Positions 1 through 6,236 of a DNA stretch of 9,798 nt are shown piece after piece. The stretch comes from an uncultured Kiritimatiellota bacterium (GTDB taxonomy: Bacteria > Verrucomicrobiota > Kiritimatiellia > RFP12 > UBA1067): positions 1 to 9,798 of the forward strand of contig CAKUCX010000088.1 in assembly GCA_934643865.1 (NCBI GenBank), in the 5' to 3' direction. Below the pieces are notes generated by a model. That model was not told the DNA's origin and did not search any database. It worked only from the letters and a program-made list of their open reading frames with translations. The number at the start of each line of letters is the position of its first letter. Position 1 is the first letter of the stretch. The translations under genes were made by a program, and so were the position numbers.

Positions 1-45
1 GGGCGGGCGGAGAGGGGCCGGCGGGACGCACGAGATTATTACGCG

Positions 46-294
46 GTGGAATCTCATCTCGCGGCGGCGCGGCGGCTTGTGGAGGGGTGCGGGAACACGT
101 GCGCGGCGCTCTTCCGGGCCGTCGACGCCGCGCTCGAAGGGGAGATTGCGCTCAAAGGGGAAGCCGCGCGCGCTGGGGAGGCCGCGCGCATTGAGGAGAA
201 CGCGCGCATTGGGGAAGAGGGCGGGGATCCGGCATCCGATGGCGGGGGCGGAACATGTAAAGCCCGGACGCGCGGGCGCGCGTCCCTCCCCTAG
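46..294 (+). CDS. Doubtful small ORF with hexapeptide repeats
   Basis: A GTG-started frame of 82 residues ends at TAG 292-294. I do not recognise it. Residues 29-58 are five degenerate copies of a six-residue unit of the type A-[LR]-x-G-E-x (ALEGEI, ALKGEA, ARAGEA, ARIEEN, ARIGEE), rich in Glu, Arg and Ala and probably helical. The rest is low complexity. No Shine-Dalgarno site precedes the GTG, and the GTG lies in a 16-bp sequence (33-48) repeated at 9783-9798. It may be a small helical protein, the tail end of a repeat element, or non-coding tandem DNA that happens to stay open. I favour the last two. Confidence 0.2.
   Translation: MESHLAAARRLVEGCGNTCAALFRAVDAALEGEIALKGEAARAGEAARIEENARIGEEGGDPASDGGGGTCKARTRGRASLP
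130..219 (+). repeat. Tandem repeat, five 18-bp units
   Basis: Five consecutive 18-bp units start at 130, 148, 166, 184 and 202. They follow the pattern gcg-c(t/g)c-(a/g)-x-x-ggggA-rich; for example the fourth unit is gcgcgcattgaggagaac and the fifth gcgcgcattggggaagag. The period is a multiple of three, so the frame beginning at 46 stays open as a six-residue repeat. The units are degenerate, which suggests an old array rather than a recent expansion. Confidence 0.7.
266..285 (+). other. GC hairpin, 8-bp stem
   Basis: ggacgcgc (266-273) and gcgcgtcc (278-285) form a perfect 8-bp stem around a 4-nt loop (gggc). No T-run follows, so it is not a standard intrinsic terminator. It could be a weak terminator for something upstream of the window, or a chance palindrome in GC-rich DNA. 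Confidence 0.4.
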
Positions 295-313
295 GCGCGC
301 CAAACTTGAGAAA

Positions 314-432
314 CAATCTCCGTGTCTTCGTATCTCCGCGCGCTCCGTGTTGACCGGCCGGAGGGCGTGGGTCCCTCGCGCGCTCCGTGTTGACCGGCCG
401 GAGGACGCATATCCGCGCGCGTCGGCCGGAGG
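314..432 (+). repeat. Dispersed repeat family, copies A, B and partial C
   Basis: The shared core includes cgctccgtgttgaccggccg and spans 28 bp in full copies at 337-364 and 377-404, exactly 40 bp apart. Copy A extends leftward to 314 with a Ctccgtg-type lead-in. A degraded copy at about 411-432 has lost the middle of the core but keeps the gcgcgc and ggccggagg ends. The same unit recurs at 9540-9590 (inverted) and 9706-9756 (direct). The flanking cctccg and cggagg can pair, so the unit could form a stem-loop. It behaves like a REP-type extragenic repeat; no transposase is nearby. Confidence 0.8.
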
Positions 433-530
433 CTGCGGACTTCGCGGCGGCGGAATTGCGTGGAGAGAGTCCAAGACGCTTTCCGCAGGGGCCGAAAATA
501 TTTTCCTCCGCGTCTCTTGGGGCCGGGCGG

Positions 531-571
531 GAAATCGGGATAAGCCGCGCCCGAAAATCGGGATAAGGGTG
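531..571 (+). repeat. Short repeat 2: paired aaatcgggataag copies
   Basis: The 13-mer aaatcgggataag occurs at 532-544 and again at 555-567, 23 bp apart. The second copy sits in a 22-bp block (550-571) whose exact reverse complement lies at 9310-9331, just behind the last gene. The block contains the small palindrome cccga-aaa-tcggg (550-562). A more degenerate version is at 9349-9366. It looks like a second extragenic repeat family, separate from the one at 314-432. Confidence 0.75.
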
Positions 572-599
572 GCCGGGGCTTTCGGTCGGTGCCGCTTTT

Positions 600-608
600 T
601 GCTAGACT
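600..608 (+). promoter_or_regulatory. Putative extended -10 promoter of the C69 fusion gene
   Basis: The sequence ttgctagact gives a -10 hexamer TAGACT at 603-608 preceded by TGC, an extended -10 (TGn). No good -35 is seen 16-18 bp upstream. The same TTGnTAnACT pattern occurs ahead of the tRNAs (3575-3583) and the acetyltransferase (3814-3822), which supports it. It predicts a leader of about 70 nt before the ATG at 683. Confidence 0.5.
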
Positions 609-665
609 TCTCCCTGTTGGCGCGGGCGGGCCGGACGGCCGTTTCGCGGGAAAGGGGCGTCTTGG

Positions 666-673
666 AAAAGGAG
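666..673 (+). promoter_or_regulatory. Shine-Dalgarno site fixing the start at 683
   Basis: aaaaggag ends 9 nt before the ATG at 683. This strong site, together with the signal peptide that begins at that ATG, decides the start within a frame that stays open about 600 bp further upstream. Confidence 0.8.
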
Positions 674-682
674 CGTTCGGTC

Positions 683-3526
683 ATGCGGCATGTGGTCGGT
701 TGGTGTGCCTTCGCCCTCGCGGCGAAGGCGGCGTGGGCCTGCACGGGCCTTTATGCGGGCAAGGGCGTCAGCGAAGACGGCGCGATCCTCCTCGCCCGCA
801 CGGTCGACGCCGCGCCCTGGACGGGCACGCATCGCCTTGAGGTGCGGCCGCGCGTTGACGGCCGCCCCGGGCGCGCGTACTGCGCGGCCGAGGGCGGCGT
901 CTCGTACCCGCTGCCGACGACGACCTGGCACTGCGTCTCGACGCCGCGCACGACGGCGCTCGGGCGCGGCCGCATGGACTCCGCCTGCGTGAACGAGAAG
1001 GGCGTCGGCATCACGGGGACGACGACCGCCCACGTGAACGCGAAGGTGCTGGCGGTCGACCCCTACGTGAAGACGGGCTTCGGCGAGACCTCCCTCCCCG
1101 GCCTCCTGGGTCTCACGGCAACCTCCGCGCGCCATGCCGTGGAGCTGCTCGGACAGGCCATCGCCGACAGGGGCCACGACGGCTCCGAGATCTACATGTT
1201 CGCCGACCGCGACGAGGCCTGGTACGTCGAGGTCTACACGGGCCACCAGTGGGCCGCCGTGCGGATGCCCGACGACGCGGTCGCCGCCTACGGCAACATG
1301 TTCATGCTGCGCGGCTTCGACCCGCACGCCGAGGGGACGCTCCATTCGCCGGGCCTCATCGCCGTCTCGGAGAAGGCGGGGACGCTCGTGCGCCGCGCGG
1401 ACGGGACCGTGGACCTCTTCAGGTCCTATTCGGCGCCGGTCGGCCCCTACGCGAACTACCGCACGTGGTTCGCCCACCGCATGCTCGCGCCGGAGACGGC
1501 GGGCGCGTTCGTCGCCGCCGAGCCGGGGCCGCTCTTCTACGCGCCGGCGAAGAAGGTCTCGCGCCGCGACCTCTTCGAGGTGATGCGTACGCGCTACGAG
1601 GGCGTGAACTGCCCGGAGGAGAACGGCGACCTGTCGATCCGCACGATCGGGACGACGAAGCAGTCGACCTGCCATCTCATCGAGGTGCGCGCCGACCTGC
1701 CCGAGGCGATGCGCGCCTCGATGTGGGTGGCGTACGCCAACGCAGAACACGCGCCGTTCCTGCCGGTGAACGCCCTCGTCGACGCCGTCGAGCCGGCGTT
1801 CGCCTTCGACCTCCGCACGGGGGGCACGTTCGACCCGCGCCTCGCGGGCTGCGCCTTCCGGCGGCTCTGCGCGCTGGCGGAGGTGGACCGCCGCAACTAC
1901 GGCGCCGGCGTGCGCGCCGCCTGGCGCGCGCGGGAGGACGGGTGGCTCGCCGACTACCCGAAGCGCCTCGCACGGGCGGCCGAAGCCTACGCGCGGGACG
2001 CGCCGGCCGCGCGGCGCCTCCTGAACGACCACGCGCGCGGCGCGGCGCGCGCGGCGCTCGACGAGGCGCGGCGGCTCTTCGACGCGCTCGCGTGGTACGT
2101 GACGGCGAACAACCGCATCGCGGGCGACGGCTCGGGGGCGACGTCGAAGCCGCCGAAGCCGTTCGACGGGCGCCCCCTGCCCGTGCGCAGGACGAAGGTG
2201 CTCTTCTTCTTCGACACGGAGGACTTCACGTGCGACCTCTCGAACGACGCGATCCGCGACATCGCGGGCATCCTGCGCGCGGAGGGCGTGCGGGGGCACT
2301 TCGCGATGATCGGCTGGCTCGGCCAGTACCTCCTGGACCTGAAGCGGGGGGACGTCATCGACGCCCTTCGCCACCACCTCATCGGCTCGCAGACGCTCTA
2401 CCACTCGAAGCACCCGAACATCGTCGAGTACGGCGACGTGGCGGACTACGCCGCCGCCTACAGGCGCACGATGGAGGAGGAGAGGCGCGGCTTCGACCTG
2501 CTCGCCAAGGCGTTCCCCGGCCAGCGCGTCAACTGGTGCAGCGTCTTCCCGGGGAACGCCAACAGCTACGTCGGCCTCTACGTCCACGCCGAGCTCGGCA
2601 GCCCCTTCTTCGGCGGCGGCAACGACTCGTTCACGGCGGGCGAGCGCGAGGCCGTGTGGTACGCCAACCAGTTCCACCTGCCCTACTACCGGAAGCTGCG
2701 TCTGGAGTCGTTCATCCCGCCGCTCCCGCCGCTCGACCTACCGGCGCGGCTGGACGAGCTGGCGCAGCACGCGATCGTGACCTTGTACATGCATCCGCAC
2801 ATGGCGGTGTCGAAGGAGCATTTCGACGGCCCGAACTTCAACCCGCGCGACCCGGTCGCCTGGGGCTGCTGGCGCGCGACGCCCAAGCGCGACCCGCGCG
2901 ACGTCGCCGTCTTCTACGACCGCCTGCGCGCGTTCGTCCACGCGCTCAAGGCCGACGCGCGCTTCGACGTGACGGACTGCGAGAAGCTGGAGGCGTCGTT
3001 TGCGCCGCGCCGCGCGATCTCCGGGCGGGAGGTCCCGGAGATCCGCGCGTCGCTCCTGCAGCGCATCGGGCCGATCGCGTCGAGCTGGTGCGTCGCCGAC
3101 GCCTTCCAGGCGGCGGTGAAGCTTCTGCGCGGCGAGGCGAGGCACGTGCCCGGCCGCGTCTACGGCTTCCTTGAGCCGCCCCGGGGCGTCGCCGCCGCGA
3201 CGACCGTGAAGACGGCGGACCTGAGGGCGGCGGCGAAGAAGATCGACCTCGGGACGTTCCTGCCGCCGGAGATCGACGTGGGCGGCGTGCGCATCGGCCC
3301 GGCGGACTTCCTCCTCGCCGCGCTGGAGGCGCTTGAGACGAAGGCGGAGGCGGTGCGCGTGGCGCCGCGCGACCAGCTCGGGCCGATCGGGACGCTCATG
3401 CCGTCGCTCTCGACCTATTCGATGAAGGGTGGCTGGCCGCTCTACGAGGACACCTTCGAGGACGCGTACCTGACGCCGCGCCTGCGCCTCCAGCTCTGGA
3501 CGCTGCGCTATGAGCGCGACCTCTAG
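683..3526 (+). CDS. Exported C69-family dipeptidase fused to a polysaccharide-deacetylase-like domain
   Basis: This protein has 947 residues. Residues 1-19 look like a signal peptide ending AWA, so cleavage would expose Cys20 as the N-terminal nucleophile. CTGLYAGKGVSEDGA fits the start of peptidase family C69 (Ntn-hydrolase dipeptidases), and the NE-x-GVGITG motif (N104-E105), the IGTTKQSTCHLIEV segment and MWVAYANAEHAPFLP support a full C69 domain to about residue 470. A second domain from about 505 resembles the NodB/polysaccharide deacetylase barrel: FFFDTEDF (D511, D514), GHFAMIGW (H539), YHSKHP (H574, H577) and LYMHPHM (H704, H706). The last 120 residues include a segment near 830-885 (LPPEIDVGGVRIGPADFL) that recalls pseudomurein-binding-like repeats. 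I infer an envelope or secreted enzyme that cleaves peptides and perhaps deacetylates or binds glycans. It is about twice the usual C69 length. The C69 call is firm; deacetylase activity is not. Confidence 0.85.
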   Translation: MRHVVGWCAFALAAKAAWACTGLYAGKGVSEDGAILLARTVDAAPWTGTHRLEVRPRVDGRPGRAYCAAEGGVSYPLPTTTWHCVSTPRTTALGRGRMDSACVNEKGVGITGTTTAHVNAKVLAVDPYVKTGFGETSLPGLLGLTATSARHAVELLGQAIADRGHDGSEIYMFADRDEAWYVEVYTGHQWAAVRMPDDAVAAYGNMFMLRGFDPHAEGTLHSPGLIAVSEKAGTLVRRADGTVDLFRSYSAPVGPYANYRTWFAHRMLAPETAGAFVAAEPGPLFYAPAKKVSRRDLFEVMRTRYEGVNCPEENGDLSIRTIGTTKQSTCHLIEVRADLPEAMRASMWVAYANAEHAPFLPVNALVDAVEPAFAFDLRTGGTFDPRLAGCAFRRLCALAEVDRRNYGAGVRAAWRAREDGWLADYPKRLARAAEAYARDAPAARRLLNDHARGAARAALDEARRLFDALAWYVTANNRIAGDGSGATSKPPKPFDGRPLPVRRTKVLFFFDTEDFTCDLSNDAIRDIAGILRAEGVRGHFAMIGWLGQYLLDLKRGDVIDALRHHLIGSQTLYHSKHPNIVEYGDVADYAAAYRRTMEEERRGFDLLAKAFPGQRVNWCSVFPGNANSYVGLYVHAELGSPFFGGGNDSFTAGEREAVWYANQFHLPYYRKLRLESFIPPLPPLDLPARLDELAQHAIVTLYMHPHMAVSKEHFDGPNFNPRDPVAWGCWRATPKRDPRDVAVFYDRLRAFVHALKADARFDVTDCEKLEASFAPRRAISGREVPEIRASLLQRIGPIASSWCVADAFQAAVKLLRGEARHVPGRVYGFLEPPRGVAAATTVKTADLRAAAKKIDLGTFLPPEIDVGGVRIGPADFLLAALEALETKAEAVRVAPRDQLGPIGTLMPSLSTYSMKGGWPLYEDTFEDAYLTPRLRLQLWTLRYERDL

Positions 3527-3554
3527 GCGCGCGATAAAATGCGGCGCACCCCCC

Positions 3555-3583
3555 TTGACGGCACGCGGCAGAATTGATAGACT
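3555..3583 (+). promoter_or_regulatory. tRNA operon promoter
   Basis: A -35 box TTGACG (3555-3560), a 17-bp spacer and a -10 box TAGACT (3578-3583) with an upstream TGA extended element make a near-consensus sigma-70-type promoter. The predicted transcription start is about 3590, some 10 nt before tRNA-Ser. It lies in the 74-bp gap after the fusion gene, so the tRNAs have their own promoter. Confidence 0.8.
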
Positions 3584-3600
3584 TCTGTCCTGTTCTCCGC

Positions 3601-3690
3601 GGAGAGGTGGCAGAGCCTGGTTGAATGCACATGACTCGAAATCATGCATACCGCAAGGTATCGGGGGTTCGAATCCCTCCCTCTCCGCCA
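3601..3690 (+). tRNA. tRNA-Ser(CGA)
   Basis: The acceptor arms ggagagg (3601-3607) and cctctcc pair perfectly, followed by discriminator G (3687) and an encoded CCA (3688-3690). The anticodon stem catga/tcatg encloses ctcgaaa, giving anticodon CGA (3637-3639), which reads UCG. A long variable arm (tacc-gcaa-ggta) marks a type II tRNA, as expected for serine. The T-loop is ttcgaat. UCG is a natural serine codon for a GC-rich genome. Confidence 0.97.
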
Positions 3691-3692
3691 GA

Positions 3693-3766
3693 GCGGGCGT
3701 AATTCAATGGCAGAATAGGAGCTTCCCAAGCTTCTTACGTGGGTTCGATTCCCATCGCCCGCTCCA
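3693..3766 (+). tRNA. tRNA-Gly(CCC)
   Basis: The acceptor arms gcgggcg (3693-3699) and cgcccgc (3756-3762) pair perfectly, with discriminator T and an encoded CCA (3764-3766). The anticodon stem ggagc/gcttc encloses ttcccaa, giving anticodon CCC (3725-3727), which reads GGG. The T-arm is gtggg-ttcgatt-cccat. It begins only 2 nt after tRNA-Ser, so the two are surely co-transcribed and processed. Confidence 0.97.
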
Positions 3767-3800
3767 TTCTTTTTCCCTCCGCTTCTTCTTTTCCCTCCTC
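3767..3800 (+). terminator. Pyrimidine-rich tract after the tRNAs, possible terminator
   Basis: Directly after the tRNA-Gly CCA comes a T/C-rich run with a T5 stretch (3770-3774) and a second T4 stretch. Apart from one G it is all pyrimidine over 34 nt. There is no dedicated hairpin, but the tRNA-Gly T-arm and acceptor stem just upstream could serve. It separates the tRNA unit from the next promoter. Confidence 0.35.
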
Positions 3801-3813
3801 CATGGGGGAGTTT

Positions 3814-3822
3814 TGCTATACT
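3814..3822 (+). promoter_or_regulatory. Extended -10 promoter of the four-gene operon
   Basis: TATACT (3817-3822) is one base from consensus and is preceded by TGC (extended -10). No recognisable -35 lies upstream, where the sequence is a pyrimidine tract. The predicted transcription start is at about 3829-3830, one or two bases before the GTG at 3831, so the mRNA would be leaderless or nearly so. Confidence 0.65.
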
Positions 3823-3830
3823 ACCCGCCC

Positions 3831-4334
3831 GTGAACGGAGAAATCAGGACAAGGCCTGCGGACCTCGGGGACGCCGAGCGCATCCACGCCCTCATCCGCG
3901 GGCTCAGCGACGCGCTCGTGCCGCGCGCGATGGGCAACGTGGTGGAGAACATCGACCGCTTCCTCGTCGCCGAGCGGGACGGCGAGCTGGCCGGCTGCGC
4001 GGCCTACCAGATCTGGCCCGAGATCGGCGACCCGCTGAAGGCCACGGTCGAGATCCAGAGCGTCGCCGTGCGCGCGCCGTACCGCCGTCGTGGCATCGGG
4101 CGCCGGCTCGTCGAGGCCGTCGTCGACCGCGTGCGCGCGTTCGCCCCGGCCGAGGTGATCGTGCTCACCCTCACGCCCGCGTTCTTCGCGTCGCTCGGCT
4201 TCCGCGAGATCGCCAAGACCCACATCATGCACAAGCTCTATTCGGGCTGCATCAACTGCACGAAGCACGCGGATCCGTTCACGTGCCCGGAAAAGGCGAT
4301 GGTGCTTCCCCTTAAGGATTCGGTGAATGAATAA
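3831..4334 (+). CDS. ArgA-like GNAT N-acetyltransferase with Cys-rich tail
   Basis: This 167-residue single-domain GNAT enzyme should transfer acetyl from acetyl-CoA to an amine. The acetyl-CoA binding motif A is SVAVRAPYRRRGIGRRL, with R85-x-x-G88-x-G90, and the ASLGF motif (120-124) is the usual GNAT C-terminal strand region. The tail GCINCTKHADPFTCPEKAM carries C140, C143 and C152. This pattern is typical of short N-acetylglutamate-synthase-like (ArgA-type, COG1246) proteins, so arginine synthesis is a fair guess, but no arg gene is nearby and the substrate is unproven. I chose GTG 3831 because the upstream frame runs back through both tRNAs, no ATG precedes the domain, and the GTG sits 8 nt after a good -10. 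There is no Shine-Dalgarno site. It is the first gene of an operon, and its end overlaps the next start by 8 nt. Confidence 0.85.
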   Translation: MNGEIRTRPADLGDAERIHALIRGLSDALVPRAMGNVVENIDRFLVAERDGELAGCAAYQIWPEIGDPLKATVEIQSVAVRAPYRRRGIGRRLVEAVVDRVRAFAPAEVIVLTLTPAFFASLGFREIAKTHIMHKLYSGCINCTKHADPFTCPEKAMVLPLKDSVNE

Positions 4335-5298
4335 GACAGTCTTCCTCGGCTTTGCGGTGTCCCTTGCGTGTGTGGCGACGGTGTGCGCGGCGCCGGCGAA
4401 GGGAAAGGTGACCGCACGGCGCCCTGCGGCGCAGCGGTCGGCGGCGGCGTTTCCCGAGACGGCGTTCCGCCGCACGCCCTACGTGGGCGCGATCGCGGTG
4501 GATGCCCAGACGGGCGAGGTCCTCTTCGAGCGGCACGCCGACGCCGTGGCGCGCCCGGCCTCCGTGACGAAGCTGATGACGCTCCTCCTGTGCCTGGAGG
4601 ACATGCACGCGCTCAAGTACGACCCGACGACGCGCGTGACGGCGAGCGTGCGCTGCTGCCAGGAGCGGCCGAGCAGCGTTGGGCTCAAGCCCGGCCAGTC
4701 GATGACCGTGGACGACCTCCTCATGTCCATCATGGTCAGGAGCGCGAACGACGCCGCCGTCCTCCTCGCCGAGCATTCCACGGCCGCCAACGCCGGGCGC
4801 ACGATCAAGCCGGGCGACCTCCAGGCGTTCGTCCTTCGGATGAACAACAAGGCGCGCGAACTCGGCATGGCGCACACGCACTACGCGACGCCGAACGGCT
4901 ATCCGCCGAAGCCCGGCTCGGGGCGTCCGTTCGACACCTCCACCTGCCGCGACCTCGTGAAGCTCGCGCAGGCCGTCCTGCGCTACCCCGAGGTCTTCCG
5001 CTTCACGAAGACGAAGCTCTGCGCCGTCACCGACGGTACCGGCAAGCCGCTCAAGATGGTCAACCACAACAACATCCTCGTGAAGGACAGGCAGAAGATC
5101 CTCAACGAGCGGGGCGAGAGCGAGGTGGACGGCCTCAAGACCGGCTACATCGACGCAGGCGGATCCTCGATCATCCTCACGGGCGCGCGCAACGGGAAAC
5201 GCGCGATCGTGGTCGTCGTGGGCAGTCAGAGCACCAAGCTGCGCGACCAGCACGCGCGCGCGCTGATGGTCGAGGCCCTGGACCGGGTGGCGAAGTGA
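4327..5298 (+). CDS. D-alanyl-D-alanine carboxypeptidase, peptidase family S11
   Basis: This 323-residue penicillin-binding protein of the DacA/DacF class trims the terminal D-Ala from peptidoglycan pentapeptides in the periplasm. A signal peptide covers about residues 1-21 (VCAA region). All three active-site motifs are present: S79-V-T-K82 within RPASVTKLM, S139-A-N141, and K271-T-G273. DGLKTGYIDAGGSSI is typical of the family. The protein ends soon after the catalytic domain and lacks the C-terminal beta domain and amphipathic anchor helix of E. coli PBP5 (about 400 residues), so it is probably soluble in the periplasm. An aagga site (4314-4318) lies 8 nt before the ATG. The start overlaps the acetyltransferase gene by 8 nt, and the stop overlaps the mutY start (GTGA), which implies translational coupling. 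Confidence 0.93.
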   Translation: MNKTVFLGFAVSLACVATVCAAPAKGKVTARRPAAQRSAAAFPETAFRRTPYVGAIAVDAQTGEVLFERHADAVARPASVTKLMTLLLCLEDMHALKYDPTTRVTASVRCCQERPSSVGLKPGQSMTVDDLLMSIMVRSANDAAVLLAEHSTAANAGRTIKPGDLQAFVLRMNNKARELGMAHTHYATPNGYPPKPGSGRPFDTSTCRDLVKLAQAVLRYPEVFRFTKTKLCAVTDGTGKPLKMVNHNNILVKDRQKILNERGESEVDGLKTGYIDAGGSSIILTGARNGKRAIVVVVGSQSTKLRDQHARALMVEALDRVAK

Positions 5299-6236
5299 CG
5301 CTCGCGCGGAGGCTCTGCGCGTGGTTCGCGCGGGCGAAGCGGCCGATGCCGTGGCGCCTGGCACCGTCCCCGTATGTCTGCTGGCTGAGCGAGATCATGA
5401 TGCAGCAGACGACGTACGGCGCCGTGCTGCCGTATTACGCGCGCTTCCGGGAGCGGTTCCCAACCGTCGAGGCGCTGGCCGCCGCGCCCGAGTCCGCCGT
5501 CCTGAAGGCGTGGGAGGGGCTGGGCTACTACGCCCGCGCCCGGAACCTCCACAAGGCGGCGAAGCAGATCTGCGCGTCGGGCGCGGCGCGGTGGCCGAAG
5601 GGGCTTGCGGAGTGGTCCGCCGTGCCGGGCGTGGGGCCCTACACGGCGGCCGCGCTCGCGAGCGTCCTCGACGGCGAACGGGCGCCGGTGGTGGACGGCA
5701 ACGTGGCGCGCGTCTTCGCGCGCGTGTGGGCGCTGGAGGACGACTTCCACGCCCAGGGCGCGCGCCGGAAGCTCGCGGCGCGGCTCCAGCCGCTGATGGA
5801 CGGGCGGGGGATCCGCCCCGGCGACTTCAACCAGGCGATGATGGAGTTGGGGGCGCTCGTCTGCACGCCCGCGAATCCGGCCTGCGCGACGTGTCCACTC
5901 GCGGCGGACTGCGCGGCGCGCAGGGCGGGGACGCAGGCCGACTACCCGCGCCGACGTGCCCGGAAGCAACTTCCCGTGCGGCGGACGACCGCCGTCGTCG
6001 TGACGGACGGCGCGGGGCGCGTGCTGCTCGTCGAGAACAGGGCGGGCGGCCTCCTGAAGGGGCTCTGGGAACTTCCCGCCGTCGAGCCCGCTGCGGAGCA
6101 GGTGCAGACCTTTTCGCATTTCCGGCTTGAACTGACGGCCCTGCGGGCGCGGGAGGCCGCCGTCTTCGCCGACCCGGGCCGCGTGCCGCTCTCCACCTCC
6201 ACGCGAAAGGTCCTCGTGCAATGCGGGCTGCTCTGA
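5295..6236 (+). CDS. mutY: Adenine DNA glycosylase MutY
   Basis: This 313-residue base-excision enzyme removes adenine mispaired with 8-oxoguanine. The N-terminal part has MPWR (18-21) and SEIMMQQT with catalytic Glu33, the helix-hairpin-helix VPGVGPYTAAAL (110-121) and the conserved Asp134 in VDGNVARV. Four cysteines, C190-x6-C197-x2-C200-x5-C206, form the [4Fe-4S] site. The C-terminal MutT-like domain that reads 8-oxoG is present (GLLKGLWELP, 252-261), including the F273-S274-H275 loop known to contact 8-oxoG. At 313 residues it is a little shorter than E. coli MutY (350). The start is the GTG at 5295, which overlaps the upstream stop as GTGA. The open frame extends further upstream, but only as a shadow of the carboxypeptidase gene. 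Confidence 0.96.
   Translation: MTLARRLCAWFARAKRPMPWRLAPSPYVCWLSEIMMQQTTYGAVLPYYARFRERFPTVEALAAAPESAVLKAWEGLGYYARARNLHKAAKQICASGAARWPKGLAEWSAVPGVGPYTAAALASVLDGERAPVVDGNVARVFARVWALEDDFHAQGARRKLAARLQPLMDGRGIRPGDFNQAMMELGALVCTPANPACATCPLAADCAARRAGTQADYPRRRARKQLPVRRTTAVVVTDGAGRVLLVENRAGGLLKGLWELPAVEPAAEQVQTFSHFRLELTALRAREAAVFADPGRVPLSTSTRKVLVQCGLL

Larger units (their letters stand above)
1..682. other. Left intergenic region rich in repeats
   Basis: I see no convincing protein gene in this stretch. It holds, in order, a 16-bp sequence that recurs at the right end of the window, an 18-bp tandem array inside a doubtful small ORF, a GC hairpin, two full and one degraded copy of a dispersed repeat, a second short repeat related to one at 9310-9366, and the promoter and ribosome binding site of the next gene. 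A long open frame runs through 77-682 into the next gene, but its translation is Arg/Pro/Gly/Ala-rich and has no family resemblance, so I treat it as a product of high GC. Confidence 0.6.

Noticed and set aside
314..432. CRISPR array
   Set aside because: Only two full units 40 bp apart with a 12-bp gap, variable lead-ins, no spacers of normal size and no cas genes; copies elsewhere are inverted.
77..682. Extension of the C69 fusion protein upstream to position 77
   Set aside because: The added 202 residues are low complexity and cross dispersed repeats. The ATG at 683 has a strong Shine-Dalgarno site and starts a signal peptide that places Cys20 as nucleophile.
702..742. Lipoprotein signal (Cys20 as lipidated Cys)
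   Set aside because: AWAC does not fit the lipobox well, and the same Cys is the expected C69 nucleophile followed by the family's TG-x-x-x-GK pattern.
602..2677. Long minus-strand ORF (691 codons) opposite the C69 fusion gene
   Set aside because: It is a shadow frame of a GC-rich gene: Arg/Val/Ala-rich, with no domain resemblance, while the + strand frame has clear catalytic motifs.
3594..3605. 12-bp palindrome tctccgcggaga at the tRNA-Ser 5' end
   Set aside because: A zero-loop palindrome cannot form a hairpin. It probably reflects chance similarity of the leader to the acceptor 3' strand.
3510..3830. Upstream start for the acetyltransferase
   Set aside because: The frame would run through both tRNA genes; no ATG or ribosome binding site precedes the GNAT domain other than the GTG at 3831.
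4368..5294. Upstream start for MutY
   Set aside because: The extension is a shadow frame of the carboxypeptidase gene. The MutY N-terminus matches family length from the GTG at 5295.
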